From contig NC_009976.1 of the NCBI RefSeq assembly GCF_000018585.1, forward strand, positions 987,982 through 1,051,981: DNA of 64,000 nucleotides. The letters are read 5' to 3'. Positions 39,927 to 50,511 of the stretch are shown here, piece after piece. The notes below the pieces were generated by a model. It made no database searches. It was not told the origin of the DNA and worked only from the letters and a program-made list of their open reading frames with translations. The position numbers were made by a program, and so were the translations under genes. How positions within the stretch are numbered: position 1 is the stretch's first letter; every line of letters starts with the position of its first letter. The DNA is from Prochlorococcus marinus str. MIT 9211. GTDB lineage: Bacteria > Cyanobacteriota > Cyanobacteriia > PCC-6307 > Cyanobiaceae.

Positions 39927-41537
39927 TCATAGGTTTGCCTTGATCAGATCATGCTGAGGGTGAATAGGGTTCTTTTTTTCAAAATATATAAGCCTATTAA
40001 GAGCATTTACGTATGCCTGAGCTGCGGCAACAACAACATCTGTATCAGCAGAATGACCAGAAAAAATTTTGCCTTCTCTCCTTAGACGAATTGTAACTTC
40101 GCCCAAGGCATCAATTCCTTCCGTTACAGACTTAACTGAAAATTCAATCAATTCATTACTTTCTCCTGCTAAAGAGTCAAGTGCCTTGCAAACAGCATCA
40201 ACAGGCCCAGTTCCAAGGGCGACTGCCGTTTGCTCAGTACCATCTTGATCTGCAAGAGTGACTGTGGCTGTAGGCTTTAATGTCGTTCCACAACTTACTT
40301 GAACAAGTTGTAGTTGAAATCTTGCATCGGGTTGCATCACCTGTTCGCTAACTATCGCTTCTAAATCTCTATCAGTAATTTCTCTTTTACGATCTGCCAA
40401 ATCCTTAAATTTGGCGAATGCCTCATTTAAATCATCTCTCGTAAGATCATATCCTAATTCTTCAAGTCTTGCCCTTACAGCACTTCTTCCACTTAGCTTC
40501 CCTAATGAGATCCTATTATCTGTAAGACCGACTGTTTTTGCGTCAACTATTTCATAAGTTAGCCGATTTTTTAAAACTCCATCTTGATGAATGCCTGATT
40601 CATGAGCAAAGGCATTAGCGCCAACAATTGCCTTGTTTGGTTGAACCACCATCCCAGTTAAATTTGAGACCAGACGTGAAGTCTTTGTTATTTCTTCAGT
40701 ACGAATTGCTGTAAGTGGTGTAGGGCTTTCAGGATCTCTACCGAAAAAGGGGTTATAAAAACTCCTACGCACATGTAAAGCCATAACCAATTCTTCTAAA
40801 GCTGCATTCCCTGCTCTTTCTCCTATGCCATTAATTGTGCATTCCAACTGTCTCGCACCTCTCTTAATTGCTTCCAAGAAATTAGCCACTGCAAGACCCA
40901 GATCATTATGACCGTGCACGGATAAAATCGCCTCATCAATATTTGGCACATTGGCATCTATTCCTTGAATTAATTCTCCAAATTCTGATGGTGTTATATA
41001 ACCCACTGTGTCGGGAATGTTAATAGTGCCGGCACCTGCAGAAATAGCAAGCTCAATTAGTTCATATAAAAAATCTGGATCACTTCTAGCGGCATCTTCA
41101 CAAGAGAATTCAACATCTTCTGAGAAAGACTTCGCATAATGAACCATCTCAGGGACAATCTGAATCACTTCCTCTCTTGTTTTTCGAAGTTTATGCTCAA
41201 GATGTATATCACTAGTTGCAATAAATGTATGAATTCTCTTTTTAGGAGCAGGCGCAATTGCTTCTCCACAAGCTTTGATATCTGCTTTTGAAGCTCGGGC
41301 AAGACCGCAGATAATAGGCCCTTCTTCTCCACCGACTTGCTCAGCTATCCTTTGAACAGCAGTAAAGTCTCCTTGGCTTGCGTATGGGAACCCTGCTTCA
41401 ATTATGTCAACTCCTAACCTTGCAAGTTGCTGCGCAATGGCAAGTTTCTCTTCTAAATTCAAACTCGCACCAGGAGATTGCTCACCATCTCTTAAGGTGG
41501 TATCAAAAATTAAAACTCGGCCTGGATCCTTGGCCAT
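39927..41537 (-). CDS. leuA: 2-isopropylmalate synthase
   Basis: 536 residues. Commits carbon to leucine by condensing acetyl-CoA with 2-oxoisovalerate. [13 protein letters not shown] opens the TIM barrel, the metal-binding [13 protein letters not shown] and HESGIHQDG follow, and a C-terminal regulatory LeuA dimer domain (about 395-515) is present, so feedback by leucine is likely. It diverges from the GH57 gene by 85 bases. No leader peptide could be identified. Confidence 0.95.
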   Translation of the reverse strand: MAKDPGRVLIFDTTLRDGEQSPGASLNLEEKLAIAQQLARLGVDIIEAGFPYASQGDFTAVQRIAEQVGGEEGPIICGLARASKADIKACGEAIAPAPKKRIHTFIATSDIHLEHKLRKTREEVIQIVPEMVHYAKSFSEDVEFSCEDAARSDPDFLYELIELAISAGAGTINIPDTVGYITPSEFGELIQGIDANVPNIDEAILSVHGHNDLGLAVANFLEAIKRGARQLECTINGIGERAGNAALEELVMALHVRRSFYNPFFGRDPESPTPLTAIRTEEITKTSRLVSNLTGMVVQPNKAIVGANAFAHESGIHQDGVLKNRLTYEIVDAKTVGLTDNRISLGKLSGRSAVRARLEELGYDLTRDDLNEAFAKFKDLADRKREITDRDLEAIVSEQVMQPDARFQLQLVQVSCGTTLKPTATVTLADQDGTEQTAVALGTGPVDAVCKALDSLAGESNELIEFSVKSVTEGIDALGEVTIRLRREGKIFSGHSADTDVVVAAAQAYVNALNRLIYFEKKNPIHPQHDLIKANL

Positions 41538-41622
41538 GTAATGACCTTTTTAATTTATGTACTAGTTTTATTCTAGCTAGCTACACAAACCTGTTTAAAT
41601 TCAATAAACCAATTTCTTTCAT

Positions 41623-43185
41623 TTGACAAAAGGCAAACTAGCTCTAGTACTTCATGCACATCTCCCATATGTGAGATCTGCTAACCCTGGCTCTCTAGAA
41701 GAAGACTGGTTCTTTCAGGCACTTTTGGAATGTTATTTACCTTTACTTGAAGTAATCGAAAACTCAGTAAATTCAAACGAACAAAATCCGAAAATCACAA
41801 TATCCCTTTCACCAACTCTTCTTTCTTTATTAAGTGATCAAGATTTAAAAAATCGTTTTCCAGACTGGGTAAAGTTAAGACTATCTCTCTTAGAAAAAAG
41901 CACTAAATCCCAAAATGAAGCAGGCAGATTCTTAAAGAAAAACATTATTAAACAATTAAAGAATTGGTCCTCTTGTGATGGAGAAATTATTGACAGATTC
42001 TCGCAACTAGAAAAGCTAAAAGCTCTTGACCTAATGACATGTGCCGCAACACATGGTTATCTGCCTCTTTTGCGAGAAACTCCTGAGGCTGTCAAAGGGC
42101 AACTAAAGACTGCCATTCGAGAACACCAAAGATTTTTTGGCAAAAAACCTAAAGGTATTTGGTTGCCTGAATGCGCTTACTACGAAGGGTTAGACCATTT
42201 GATGCGTGAATGTGATTTACGTTATTCAGTTTTAGATGGTCATGGAATACTCCATGGGAAGCCAAGACCTAAATATGGGATATATGCTCCTGTTTGTACC
42301 AAAAATGGTATAGCTTTTTTTGCTAGAGATAGTGAATCAACTCTTCCTGTTTGGTCAGCCAGAGAAGGATATCCAGGCAATCCTGAATATCGAGAGTTTC
42401 ACAAAGATTTAGGCTGGGATATACCGTTTGAAGAACTTGCGAAACTAGGCCTTGAAGGGAATCGGCCTCTAGGCTTAAAGCTTCATAAAGTTACTAGTAA
42501 GCAATCAATTAGAGAAAAAGATTTATATGATCCAACATCAGCATCCAAGCAGGTAAAAGAAGATGCAAAAGACTATTTAATAGGAAGAAAAAAGCAACTA
42601 ATAAAGCTAATCGATCAGACTGGGATAAATCCTTTATTAATAGCTCCTTTTGATGCGGAGCTATTTGGCCATTGGTGGTTTGAAGGGCCAATGTTTTTAG
42701 CTGAGATTTTTAAGCAAGCAAAGAATCATAAAGTCCAATTTACGACTTTAAAGGATTACCTCAGCTCAAAAAAAGAGTTGCAGTTGTGTGAACCCTGTCC
42801 TTCAAGTTGGGGGCAAGGTGGTTTCCACAATTATTGGCTAAATGAAACCAATGCATGGGTAGTCAATGAATGGAGCAAGGCGGGGAAAGCAATGGTTGAA
42901 TGCTGCAGTAATGGCGTCTCTAATCAATTAAATCTAAGGATCCTCCAACAAGCAGGAAGAGAGCTTCTTCTTGCTCAATCTTCTGACTGGAGTTTTATTC
43001 TTAAAGCAGGAACAACTACAGAATTAGCTAAAGAAAGAATTCATCGTCACCTAAATAGGTTTTGGAATTTAATGCAAGCAATTGAATCAAAAAATGGAAT
43101 GTCAGAGTCTGAACTAAAAGAGTTAGAACTAGAAGATTCGATATTCCCTTTAATCCATGCAAATGATTGGTACCAAATCTATTAA
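41623..43185 (+). CDS. GH57 1,4-alpha-glucan branching enzyme
   Basis: 520 residues from TTG 41623. A GH57 barrel starts with LVLHAHLPYVR. The likely nucleophile is E183 in WLPECAYYEG and the acid D344 in APFDAELFGHWWFEG. A DUF1957-type helical region (about 400-515) is C-terminal. Length and architecture match characterised GH57 branching enzymes, which differ from GH13 GlgB. In a glycogen-storing cyanobacterium it probably complements GlgB, but activity has to be inferred. It converges with crtL with only 7 bases between. Confidence 0.85.
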   Translation: MTKGKLALVLHAHLPYVRSANPGSLEEDWFFQALLECYLPLLEVIENSVNSNEQNPKITISLSPTLLSLLSDQDLKNRFPDWVKLRLSLLEKSTKSQNEAGRFLKKNIIKQLKNWSSCDGEIIDRFSQLEKLKALDLMTCAATHGYLPLLRETPEAVKGQLKTAIREHQRFFGKKPKGIWLPECAYYEGLDHLMRECDLRYSVLDGHGILHGKPRPKYGIYAPVCTKNGIAFFARDSESTLPVWSAREGYPGNPEYREFHKDLGWDIPFEELAKLGLEGNRPLGLKLHKVTSKQSIREKDLYDPTSASKQVKEDAKDYLIGRKKQLIKLIDQTGINPLLIAPFDAELFGHWWFEGPMFLAEIFKQAKNHKVQFTTLKDYLSSKKELQLCEPCPSSWGQGGFHNYWLNETNAWVVNEWSKAGKAMVECCSNGVSNQLNLRILQQAGRELLLAQSSDWSFILKAGTTTELAKERIHRHLNRFWNLMQAIESKNGMSESELKELELEDSIFPLIHANDWYQIY

Positions 43186-43192
43186 TTATTGA

Positions 43193-44416
43193 CTACTTTT
43201 TTACCAATCCAACCATTCCTAATTTTACTCCGATTGGAGAAAGGAAATATAACCTAATCATTACTATTAACAACCTAGGCAAGCGAAGCGTATTAGCTAG
43301 AAACCCAAACCATTCATCTTGTGGGAGCTTAAAAAAAGAAGTAAAGAAGCTTCTTAAAAGAGTCTCATCAAAGCTCATTAACCTTTTTAATCCAAATTGA
43401 TATAAGCGATGCCTTAAGACGAGGTCGGGAGTCCAAAGAACCTGCCAACCTCGCTTAGCCAAGCGAGCCGAATCCAAACTTGGATCGCTAGTTATAGCTT
43501 TCGATAGCTCATCGGCCAATGCTGGAGCTCGCCTCAAAAGAGCACCAACCATATAGCCAGAAGCGGGATGAACCATACTTGCAGCACCTCCAAAGGCAAG
43601 GAGGGGTTGATTCAAAAAGGGCAGTGGCAAATTCATAGGGAACAAGCAATGCTCTTCATGAACAACTTCTTGAATTTCGATTCCTCTATGAGACAACCTT
43701 AAAAGCAATCTTTCTTTCAACTTGCTCCATGTAAGTGGAGGAGCACAAGCCAAAGATGTTTCTTCAACAAAATAAAGTCCTTCACCAAAATCCATTGCAT
43801 ACAAAAATGAAGGTGGTTCTTCTAATTCATCTTTAGTTAAATGATCAGGTCGAAAATCCATTAGAACAAATTGATCTTTCTCAACAGGAGGAGAGCTAAA
43901 CCTTCCAACTATTCCATAGGCAGCTTGTTGAGCAATTGGTCCATGGTCTGGTCTCTTAACGAAAGGACTTCTATGTCCACTAGCATCAATAACTACTCTT
44001 GCTCGATATATTTTGCCTGAGGTACAAATGACCTCCGTTATCGAATCCCTATAGCGTATATCTTCGGCAGTTTCAATTATCCAATTAATACCATCACATT
44101 TATCTAAAAGATTCTTTTGAAAGAGTGATTGATCAAAAAGTCCATAATCAAAATTATGAAGAGTGGGCTTTAATCCTTCCTCCTTAACGCCATCTCCAAA
44201 GTAACTGACAGTATTAGTCCATCGGCTTCCTAATAAAGATGCCATCCCAAGGCTTTCAAGTTCTTCTGCCCAAATTCCATAAGTATTAGTCCATAATCTA
44301 TCTGGAGAATTCGAGGCAAGAGCGCTAACTTTCAATCCTTTCTGAACTAACTCCGAGGCAATACAAAGAGCTGCTGGGCCAGCCCCCATAACCAATACAT
44401 CAGAACAGGCTATCAA
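43193..44416 (-). CDS. crtL: Lycopene cyclase (CrtL type)
   Basis: 407 residues. FAD-dependent flavoprotein that closes the rings of lycopene to give beta-carotene and its derivatives. The N-terminal FAD-binding stretch is [15 protein letters not shown], a second motif [12 protein letters not shown] follows, and [21 protein letters not shown] is the cyclase signature. Prochlorococcus has two such cyclases (beta and epsilon); the position next to gyrA favours the beta form, but this is a judgement. Its start overlaps the gyrA stop by 4 bases. Confidence 0.88.
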   Translation of the reverse strand: MIACSDVLVMGAGPAALCIASELVQKGLKVSALASNSPDRLWTNTYGIWAEELESLGMASLLGSRWTNTVSYFGDGVKEEGLKPTLHNFDYGLFDQSLFQKNLLDKCDGINWIIETAEDIRYRDSITEVICTSGKIYRARVVIDASGHRSPFVKRPDHGPIAQQAAYGIVGRFSSPPVEKDQFVLMDFRPDHLTKDELEEPPSFLYAMDFGEGLYFVEETSLACAPPLTWSKLKERLLLRLSHRGIEIQEVVHEEHCLFPMNLPLPFLNQPLLAFGGAASMVHPASGYMVGALLRRAPALADELSKAITSDPSLDSARLAKRGWQVLWTPDLVLRHRLYQFGLKRLMSFDETLLRSFFTSFFKLPQDEWFGFLANTLRLPRLLIVMIRLYFLSPIGVKLGMVGLVKK

Positions 44417-47058
44417 TTTGATTCTGGCGAAGCATTATTTTCACTTTGTATTTCCTCAACTCCTGGAGAATCATCATCTTGCACTTCTTGCTCTGGCGGG
44501 ACCAAAACGACTTCAGAAAGATGATCCCCTGAATCTAGACGTTGAAGCCTAACCCCTGTAGCAGCTCTAGATTGCTGAGAGATCTTATCTGCACTTGTTC
44601 TTACGATAATCCCCTTTTCGGTAACAAATAAAAGCTCTTCGCCATGACCAAGAACTTTCAATCCCACCAAAGAATCACCATCATTTCTAAATTTTATAGC
44701 TCGCAACCCCATGCCTGCTCTCTTTTGAAGTCGAAACTGAGTAACAGGTACTCTTTTCCCTAAACCTGAGGCAGAAGCGACCAAAACCCAAGGGCCTTCT
44801 GCAATACCAACTTCATCTGAATCTGAATCTGAATCTGAATCTGAATCTGAATCATCATTATTAGTTCCCGCTATTCGATCAGCAAGTTCTCTAGGAAGAA
44901 CATCCATTCCAACCAAAGAATCACCCTTTCTCAAATTCATTGACCTTACACCTCTTGCAGTTCTTCCTAGTGGTCGTAGTTCGTCATCATTTAAACGGAA
45001 ATGTATTGTCATTCCTTTCCGTGAACCAATCAAAACGCTGTCTCCTGAAGCAGCCAACCTAACCCAAGTCAAAGCATCACCATCCTCAAGGCTTATAGCA
45101 ATAAGACCATTTGCTCTGATTTTACTAAATGCTGAGACTAACGTTCTTTTTATATATCCACCTTTAGTTAGCATTAATAGATGATTATCATCATCAAAAG
45201 AGCTAACAGATAAGAGTGACGTAATCGCCTCTTCCCGAGGAATAGGTAATAATTGAACTACTGGCGTACCTTTTGCAGAACGACTAGAGATAGGGACTCG
45301 ATAAGCAGGCAATGAATATGCCACACCTCGATCACTAAAAAGAAGAAGATTGTCATGGTCATTGCAACTTATAAATAGCTTTACCTCTTCCTCTCCCTGA
45401 CTGCGAGTACCAGACTTCCCTCTTGTACCTCTACTAGTTGCTTCAAATTGATTGACTGGCATTCTTTTTAAATAACCTGTTTCTGTAAGCAATACAACTG
45501 ACCTCTCATTTGCGATTAAATCAATATCATCAATACCTCCTCCAAGATCAAGGATTTCAGTACGTCTTGGCGCTTCATATTTCTCTTTCAACTGTATTAG
45601 CTCTTTCTTGATGAGATCAAATACTCTTGGTTTATTAGCCAAGATATCTTGGAAATCAGCTATTCTTTTTAAAAGATCTTCATGCTCTAGACGAATTTTA
45701 TCTGCCTCTAAAGCAGTCAATCTTCTTAGTTGCATTTGCAAAATTGCATCTGCTTGAACCTCAGTTAGGCGATGCAACTCTTGCAATTTAGCCTTAGCTA
45801 CTGATGTATCTGATGCTGCTCTAATAAGCTCTATTATGGGATCAAGTTGATCCAAAGCGACCAATAGGCCTAAAAGCAAGTGATTACGTTCTTCCGCCTT
45901 ACGTAATAAATAACTTGTTCTACGTTCTATTGTCTCTACTCTAAAGTCTAAGAAAACCTGAAGCATTCTTAGTAGTGAAAGTGTAACTGGTTCTCCATCA
46001 ACCAATGCCAACATATTCGCACTAAAGTTTGACTGAAGAGGTGTTAACTTAAATAAATTATTTAGTACTACTTGAGGGTACGAATCCCTCCTAAGTTCAA
46101 CTACTATTCTCATACCATCACGATCACTTTCATCTCTAATATCAGATATGCCTTCCAGTTTCTTATCGTTAACCATATCTGCAATCCTTTCGATTAAAGC
46201 AGCTTTATTTGTTTGATAAGGGAGTTGAGTAATAATAACTGCATCTCTGTCAGGCCTTCCTGCAACCTCAATCGTTTCAATATCGGCTACACCTCTCATA
46301 GTGACTGATCCTCTACCCGTTAAATAAGTCTCTTGAATACCATTCCTTCCTAGAATCTGACCACCTGTAGGGAAATCTGGTCCTTGGATAATCTTAAAAA
46401 GTTCATTGTTGGTTAATTCAGGGTTAGATATCAGAGCCATTAACCCTTCAATTAGTTCACCCAAATTGTGTGGAGGAATATTCGTCGCCATTCCAACTGC
46501 TATTCCAGAAGAGCCATTTAATAAAAGTTGCGGAATACGAGCTGGAAGGACAGTTGGTTCTTGCTGAGAACCATCAAAATTATCTAAGAAATCAACCGTT
46601 TCAGATTCAATATCTTCAAGAAGACTTTCAGTTGTAAGAGACTGAAGTCGTGATTCCGTATATCTCATAGCCGCAGGCGGGTCATTATCTATTGATCCAA
46701 AATTCCCATGGCCATCTACCAATGGCATGCGCATGGAAAAATCTTGAGCCATTCTTACCAAGGCGTCATAAACGGCAGTATCTCCATGAGGATGGTATTT
46801 ACCTAAAACCTCTCCCACAACACGCGCGCACTTTCTATAGGGCCTATCACTTGTTAGACCCAACTCATACATTGCATAAAGGATTCGCCTATGCACTGGC
46901 TTAAGACCATCCCTTGCATCGGGCAATGCTCTCCCAACAATTACACTCATCGCGTATTCCAAATAGGAACGCGACATTTCATTGCGCAGATCTGTCTGGA
47001 TTATCCGATCTTCGAACTCGCCAGGAACACCGTTATTGGGTTCCACTGGATCAGCCAT
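44413..47058 (-). CDS. gyrA: DNA gyrase subunit A
   Basis: 881 residues from ATG 47058 (MADPVEP...); an upstream in-frame extension to 47076 is less likely. The breakage-reunion domain has the catalytic tyrosine Y133 in MRYTESR and [13 protein letters not shown]. The C-terminal beta-propeller has the gyrase-box region SRGTRGKSG, less basic than in E. coli. Between two propeller repeats is a run of alternating Asp and Ser (about 736-748) encoded by six ATCTGA units on the given strand. Stop overlaps crtL by 4 bases. Confidence 0.96.
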   Translation of the reverse strand: MADPVEPNNGVPGEFEDRIIQTDLRNEMSRSYLEYAMSVIVGRALPDARDGLKPVHRRILYAMYELGLTSDRPYRKCARVVGEVLGKYHPHGDTAVYDALVRMAQDFSMRMPLVDGHGNFGSIDNDPPAAMRYTESRLQSLTTESLLEDIESETVDFLDNFDGSQQEPTVLPARIPQLLLNGSSGIAVGMATNIPPHNLGELIEGLMALISNPELTNNELFKIIQGPDFPTGGQILGRNGIQETYLTGRGSVTMRGVADIETIEVAGRPDRDAVIITQLPYQTNKAALIERIADMVNDKKLEGISDIRDESDRDGMRIVVELRRDSYPQVVLNNLFKLTPLQSNFSANMLALVDGEPVTLSLLRMLQVFLDFRVETIERRTSYLLRKAEERNHLLLGLLVALDQLDPIIELIRAASDTSVAKAKLQELHRLTEVQADAILQMQLRRLTALEADKIRLEHEDLLKRIADFQDILANKPRVFDLIKKELIQLKEKYEAPRRTEILDLGGGIDDIDLIANERSVVLLTETGYLKRMPVNQFEATSRGTRGKSGTRSQGEEEVKLFISCNDHDNLLLFSDRGVAYSLPAYRVPISSRSAKGTPVVQLLPIPREEAITSLLSVSSFDDDNHLLMLTKGGYIKRTLVSAFSKIRANGLIAISLEDGDALTWVRLAASGDSVLIGSRKGMTIHFRLNDDELRPLGRTARGVRSMNLRKGDSLVGMDVLPRELADRIAGTNNDDSDSDSDSDSDSDEVGIAEGPWVLVASASGLGKRVPVTQFRLQKRAGMGLRAIKFRNDGDSLVGLKVLGHGEELLFVTEKGIIVRTSADKISQQSRAATGVRLQRLDSGDHLSEVVLVPPEQEVQDDDSPGVEEIQSENNASPESN
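44815..44850. repeat. Six-copy hexanucleotide tandem repeat inside gyrA
   Basis: ATCTGA is repeated six times without error; the strand that codes for gyrA reads TCAGAT and gives alternating Ser and Asp. Hexamer copies keep the frame, so slippage would change the acidic run by two residues per unit. Confidence 0.95.
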
Positions 47059-47380
47059 GAAGGACAATTTTACCAATCAATAGATTATCTCGAAATAAGA
47101 TCAATTGATAGAGAAAAGTACCAAAAAGCACTAAATAGACTGAATTATTTTTCTATGTAAGAGCATCAAAACCAACTATTGGTATATCTAGTTGGATTCC
47201 AAAAATACTAGTTTTCCAGAGCTATTTTTTTACTCAATCGTTTTTAGGAGTCTATTCTTGAACCAAAACACGGACCAAAGAAATTGTTGATGCACTCACA
47301 AAACTTTGGTGACCAATCACTTTTAGATAAAAATGGTCCTATTCATTTGGTAACTTTTCCAAAATTGATTCGGTTCTGAT

Positions 47381-48544
47381 TTGAATATTCAACTTGGCCA
47401 CTCAAAATTTGTACGTCGGGCATATGGCATCGATGAAATAGCCCTAGTGCCTGGGGGAAGGACTGTAGATCCAGAGATAACAGACACTTCCTTAAAGCTG
47501 GGTGGCAAAACCCTAGAGGTTCCTATCATTGCAAGCGCCATGGATGGCGTTGTAGATGTTGAAATGGCTACAGCTCTATCAAGTATTGGAGCTCTTGGTG
47601 TATTAAACCTTGAAGGAATTCAAACAAGATATGAAAATCCAAAAGAAGTAATAAAAAAAATCACCTCTGTGGGAAAAGAGGATTTTGTACCCTTAATGCA
47701 AGATATTTATAGCCAACCAATACAAAAAGATTTAATAGTACATCGAATAAAAGAGATCAAATCCAAGGGTGCAATCGCTGCAGTTAGTGCAACCCCACAA
47801 GCAGCAATTAAGTTTAAAGAGACAATTCTTGAAGCAAAAACAGATCTGTTTTTCCTACAGGCCACTGTGGTTTCAACAGAACATATTGGCCCTCCCGATA
47901 GAGAAAGCCTAGATCTCTCTAAACTTTGTAAAACGATGAATATACCAGTATTAGTAGGAAACTGTGTTACATATGAGGTTGCATTAAAACTAATGCGAGC
48001 TGGTGCGAAAGGGATTCTTGTTGGAATTGGTCCAGGAGCTGCATGTACTTCAAGAGGTGTATTAGGTATTGGCACCCCTCAAGCCACAGCAATTGCGGAT
48101 TGCTCTTCTGCAAGAGAAGATTACAAAAAAGAAACTGGAGAATATGTGCCGATCATTGCCGATGGAGGAATAGTTACTGGTGGGGACATTTGCAAATGTA
48201 TTGCTTGTGGGGCAGATGGAGTAATGATTGGATCTCCCATAGCAAGAGCACAAGAAGCTCCAGGACAAGGTTTCCATTGGGGCATGGCAACACCTAGCCC
48301 TGTCTTACCAAGAGGAACTCGCATAAAAGTAGGGTCAACCGGAACTTTAGAAAGGATCATTAAAGGTCCAGCAGTGATTGATGATGGCACCCAAAACCTA
48401 CTAGGCGCTCTTAAAACTTCAATGGGGACCTTAGGCGCAAGAACAATTAAAGAAATGCAAGAAGTGGAAGTAGTTATAGCCCCTTCTCTTCTTACTGAAG
48501 GAAAGGTTTACCAAAAGGCCCAACAGCTTGGAATGGGCAAATAA
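47381..48544 (+). CDS. guaB: GuaB3-type IMP dehydrogenase family protein
   Basis: 387 residues from TTG 47381. The TIM-barrel IMPDH fold is plain: VEVPIIASAMDGV-like sequence near the start (EVPIIASAMDG), a catalytic Cys C222 in GAACTSRGVLGIGTPQ, and DGGIVTGGDICKC for IMP binding. There is no CBS module. It is much shorter than bacterial GuaB (about 490), and matches the GuaB3 group that is typical of cyanobacteria and was shown in Synechocystis to work as IMP dehydrogenase. The 220-base region upstream, shared with divergent gyrA, has no other gene; trxA follows. Confidence 0.9.
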   Translation: MNIQLGHSKFVRRAYGIDEIALVPGGRTVDPEITDTSLKLGGKTLEVPIIASAMDGVVDVEMATALSSIGALGVLNLEGIQTRYENPKEVIKKITSVGKEDFVPLMQDIYSQPIQKDLIVHRIKEIKSKGAIAAVSATPQAAIKFKETILEAKTDLFFLQATVVSTEHIGPPDRESLDLSKLCKTMNIPVLVGNCVTYEVALKLMRAGAKGILVGIGPGAACTSRGVLGIGTPQATAIADCSSAREDYKKETGEYVPIIADGGIVTGGDICKCIACGADGVMIGSPIARAQEAPGQGFHWGMATPSPVLPRGTRIKVGSTGTLERIIKGPAVIDDGTQNLLGALKTSMGTLGARTIKEMQEVEVVIAPSLLTEGKVYQKAQQLGMGK

Positions 48545-48755
48545 CGCCTATTTCATTTCGTGCAAAAATAAAAATAAGTTTCGTTTGTTAAAGGAACATC
48601 CGCTGTAAATAATTTTGCATAAACCTTCAAGAATGCTTGCTAGTCCTATTGTTTATATGAATGCTCCAATCAAAGTTAAAAGAAACAGATGGCAGGAATC
48701 ATTTTCTTCGGCAAAATACAATTACTTAATTCTGTCCAATAAATTTTTCAAAGGT
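48545..48755. other. guaB-trxA spacer; no Yfr1 core visible
   Basis: 211 bases between the two genes. In several marine picocyanobacteria the small RNA Yfr1 is encoded here, with a very conserved unpaired ACTCCTCACAC. I looked on both strands and found neither this string nor its complement. The 47 in-frame codons upstream of the trxA ATG lie in the same stretch but look non-coding. Confidence 0.6.
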
Positions 48756-49079
48756 ATGTCAAGCGCAGCAGCTGTAACTGATTCATCATTTGAACAGGAA
48801 GTCCTACAAAGTGACGTACCTGTGCTCGTTGACTTTTGGGCTCCTTGGTGCGGGCCCTGCCGAATGGTCGCTCCAATAGTCGATGAAATATCTAAAGATT
48901 TTGAAGGGAAAATAAAAGTCTGCAAATTAAATACAGATGAAAATCCAAACGTGGCCAGTCAATATGGCATACGCAGCATTCCGACTTTAATGATTTTTAA
49001 AGGAGGGCAAAAAGTTGATACCGTTGTTGGCGCAGTACCAAAAGCCACACTTTCAGGAACAATTTCTAAGCATATATAG
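48756..49079 (+). CDS. trxA: Thioredoxin (m/x type)
   Basis: 107 residues from ATG 48756 with an aaagg site just upstream. The open frame extends 47 codons further up to a TTG at 48615, but that part has no thioredoxin features and is rejected. The redox pair C32 and C35 is in WAPWCGPCR, and [15 protein letters not shown] carries the cis-proline. Complete. Probably reduces Calvin-cycle and other targets. It follows guaB and precedes hisH by 38 bases. Confidence 0.95.
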   Translation: MSSAAAVTDSSFEQEVLQSDVPVLVDFWAPWCGPCRMVAPIVDEISKDFEGKIKVCKLNTDENPNVASQYGIRSIPTLMIFKGGQKVDTVVGAVPKATLSGTISKHI

Positions 49080-49117
49080 AACTATCTAAGAACAACTTCT
49101 AAGACTTTATAGTTTAA

Positions 49118-49756
49118 GTGAATACTAATATTGGTATAATCGATTATGGCATGGGTAATTTACACTCTGTCCAGCAATCTTTCAAACGATTAGACCAGTC
49201 AATAAGAATAGTCAAATCACCCAATGATGTACATGAATGCAATGCATTGATTCTTCCTGGAGTTGGTTCATTTGACCCTGCTATGGAAAATCTAAGAAGA
49301 ACAGATCTTATCCCAAAAATCAAATCATGGGTCAAAGATGGGAAACCTCTACTAGGGATATGCCTAGGATTGCAACTGATATTTGAATCCAGCGAAGAAG
49401 GAAATTCAGAAGGCTTAGGACTACTAAAAGGAAAGGTTTGTAATTTACCTAGAAATACAAAAGAAAGGATCCCTCACATGGGTTGGTCACTTTTAAAACA
49501 GATTAAAGAATGTCCTCTATTGGACAATGAAAATACTTCAAGATGGATGTATTTCGTACATTCTTATTCAGCAATTCCATCTCCAGAAGATCTAGCGGCA
49601 ACAGTAAGCTTTGGAGATAGTGAAGTCACTGCAATAGTTTGGAAGGATTCATTAGGAGCTTGTCAGTTTCATCCAGAGAAGTCAGGTAAATCTGGTCAAA
49701 GGCTACTTTCTAGCTGGCTCAAGTGGCTACATGAAAAAAACTCAGATTTATCTTGA
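49118..49756 (+). CDS. hisH: Imidazole glycerol phosphate synthase, glutamine amidotransferase subunit
   Basis: 212 residues from GTG 49118. Provides ammonia to HisF in histidine synthesis. The class I amidotransferase triad is C82 (LGICLGLQ), H185 and E187 (FHPEKSG). Typical GIIDYGMGNL start. The rsmD TTG start lies inside the last codons of hisH, so the two are translationally linked. No other his gene in the window. Confidence 0.95.
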   Translation: MNTNIGIIDYGMGNLHSVQQSFKRLDQSIRIVKSPNDVHECNALILPGVGSFDPAMENLRRTDLIPKIKSWVKDGKPLLGICLGLQLIFESSEEGNSEGLGLLKGKVCNLPRNTKERIPHMGWSLLKQIKECPLLDNENTSRWMYFVHSYSAIPSPEDLAATVSFGDSEVTAIVWKDSLGACQFHPEKSGKSGQRLLSSWLKWLHEKNSDLS

Positions 49757-50355
49757 AAGGTAGCCTAAGGCTATTAGGAGGGATGAAAATCAATAGTCCT
49801 TCAGGCCTTCATACAAGACCAACAACATCTATTGTTAGAGAAGCAGTAATGAATATGGTTGGAGAGAAAATAAACAATTGCAATTGGCTTGATCTATGCA
49901 GCGGTAGTGGAATAATGGGCTGTGAAGCTTTACAAAGAGGTGCAAAAACTGTTATAGCAGTTGAATTAAATAGTAATGCTGCAAGAGTTTGCAAATCAAA
50001 CCTTTCTCTTGTATCGGAAAGGAAGCAAACCAGCAGTAACTTTGAAGTAATTAATTCTGATGTAATTACATGGCTAAAAGAAGGGTTTGAAAGCCATATA
50101 ATTAAATCCAAACAAACTATGAAAGCTAATCTAAATAAATTTGACTTTGTTTATTTTGACCCACCTTACAAAGCAAAGATTTATTCTTCCGTACTTGAAA
50201 ACTTGATCAATGGAAAGTGGTTGCAAAAAAAATCATTAGTAATTTGTGAATTCTCCAAAAGTTCATTTCTAGAAATTTCTGAAAGTTGGACTATTACAAA
50301 TAAAAGACACTATGGGAAGAGCTCTTTAATTTTCCTTACTCCCAATCTGGCATAG
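49753..50355 (+). CDS. rsmD: 16S rRNA m2G966 methyltransferase RsmD
   Basis: 200 residues from TTG 49753, overlapping hisH by 4 bases. SAM-binding LDLCSGSGI (46-54) and the catalytic DPPY (136-139) are present; an early [13 protein letters not shown] is characteristic. It methylates G966 (E. coli numbering) of 16S rRNA. Its 3' end overlaps petG on the other strand by 20 bases. Confidence 0.93.
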   Translation: MKGSLRLLGGMKINSPSGLHTRPTTSIVREAVMNMVGEKINNCNWLDLCSGSGIMGCEALQRGAKTVIAVELNSNAARVCKSNLSLVSERKQTSSNFEVINSDVITWLKEGFESHIIKSKQTMKANLNKFDFVYFDPPYKAKIYSSVLENLINGKWLQKKSLVICEFSKSSFLEISESWTITNKRHYGKSSLIFLTPNLA

Positions 50356-50455
50356 CACTCTCACGCCGATACTGGTTCCAAGCACTCACAAACAAACCTA
50401 CAATGGTTATAGGGACTAAGCCCAAAACAATGCCACACAGAAGCGGTTCGATCAT
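50336..50455 (-). CDS. petG: Cytochrome b6f complex subunit PetG
   Basis: 39 residues, read on the minus strand from ATG 50453-50455 to TAA 50336-50338. The sequence begins [20 protein letters not shown] and ends ESAMPDWE, with a single hydrophobic helix. This matches the cyanobacterial PetG of 37-39 residues, an essential small subunit of the b6f complex. It overlaps the 3' end of rsmD by 20 bases and diverges from the cytochrome c gene by 56 bases. Confidence 0.95.
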   Translation of the reverse strand: MIEPLLCGIVLGLVPITIVGLFVSAWNQYRRESAMPDWE

Positions 50456-50511
50456 TTTCTCTCAATTTATGAGAATGTTAAACACAATTCTTTCATATTA
50501 ATGATCATTTC

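Noticed and set aside
44815-44850. Possible CRISPR-like repeat
   Set aside because: Unit is 6 bases, head to tail without spacers, and lies in the gyrA coding frame.
47172-47195. Inverted repeat CCAACTA/TAGTTGG between gyrA and guaB
   Set aside because: 7-bp arms with a 10-base loop and no T-run; not distinguishable from chance.
47707-48075. Minus-strand ORF of 122 codons
   Set aside because: Antisense shadow of the guaB3 gene.
48615-48755. N-terminal extension of trxA
   Set aside because: In frame but lacks thioredoxin features; the ATG at 48756 has a ribosome-binding site and gives the normal 107 residues.
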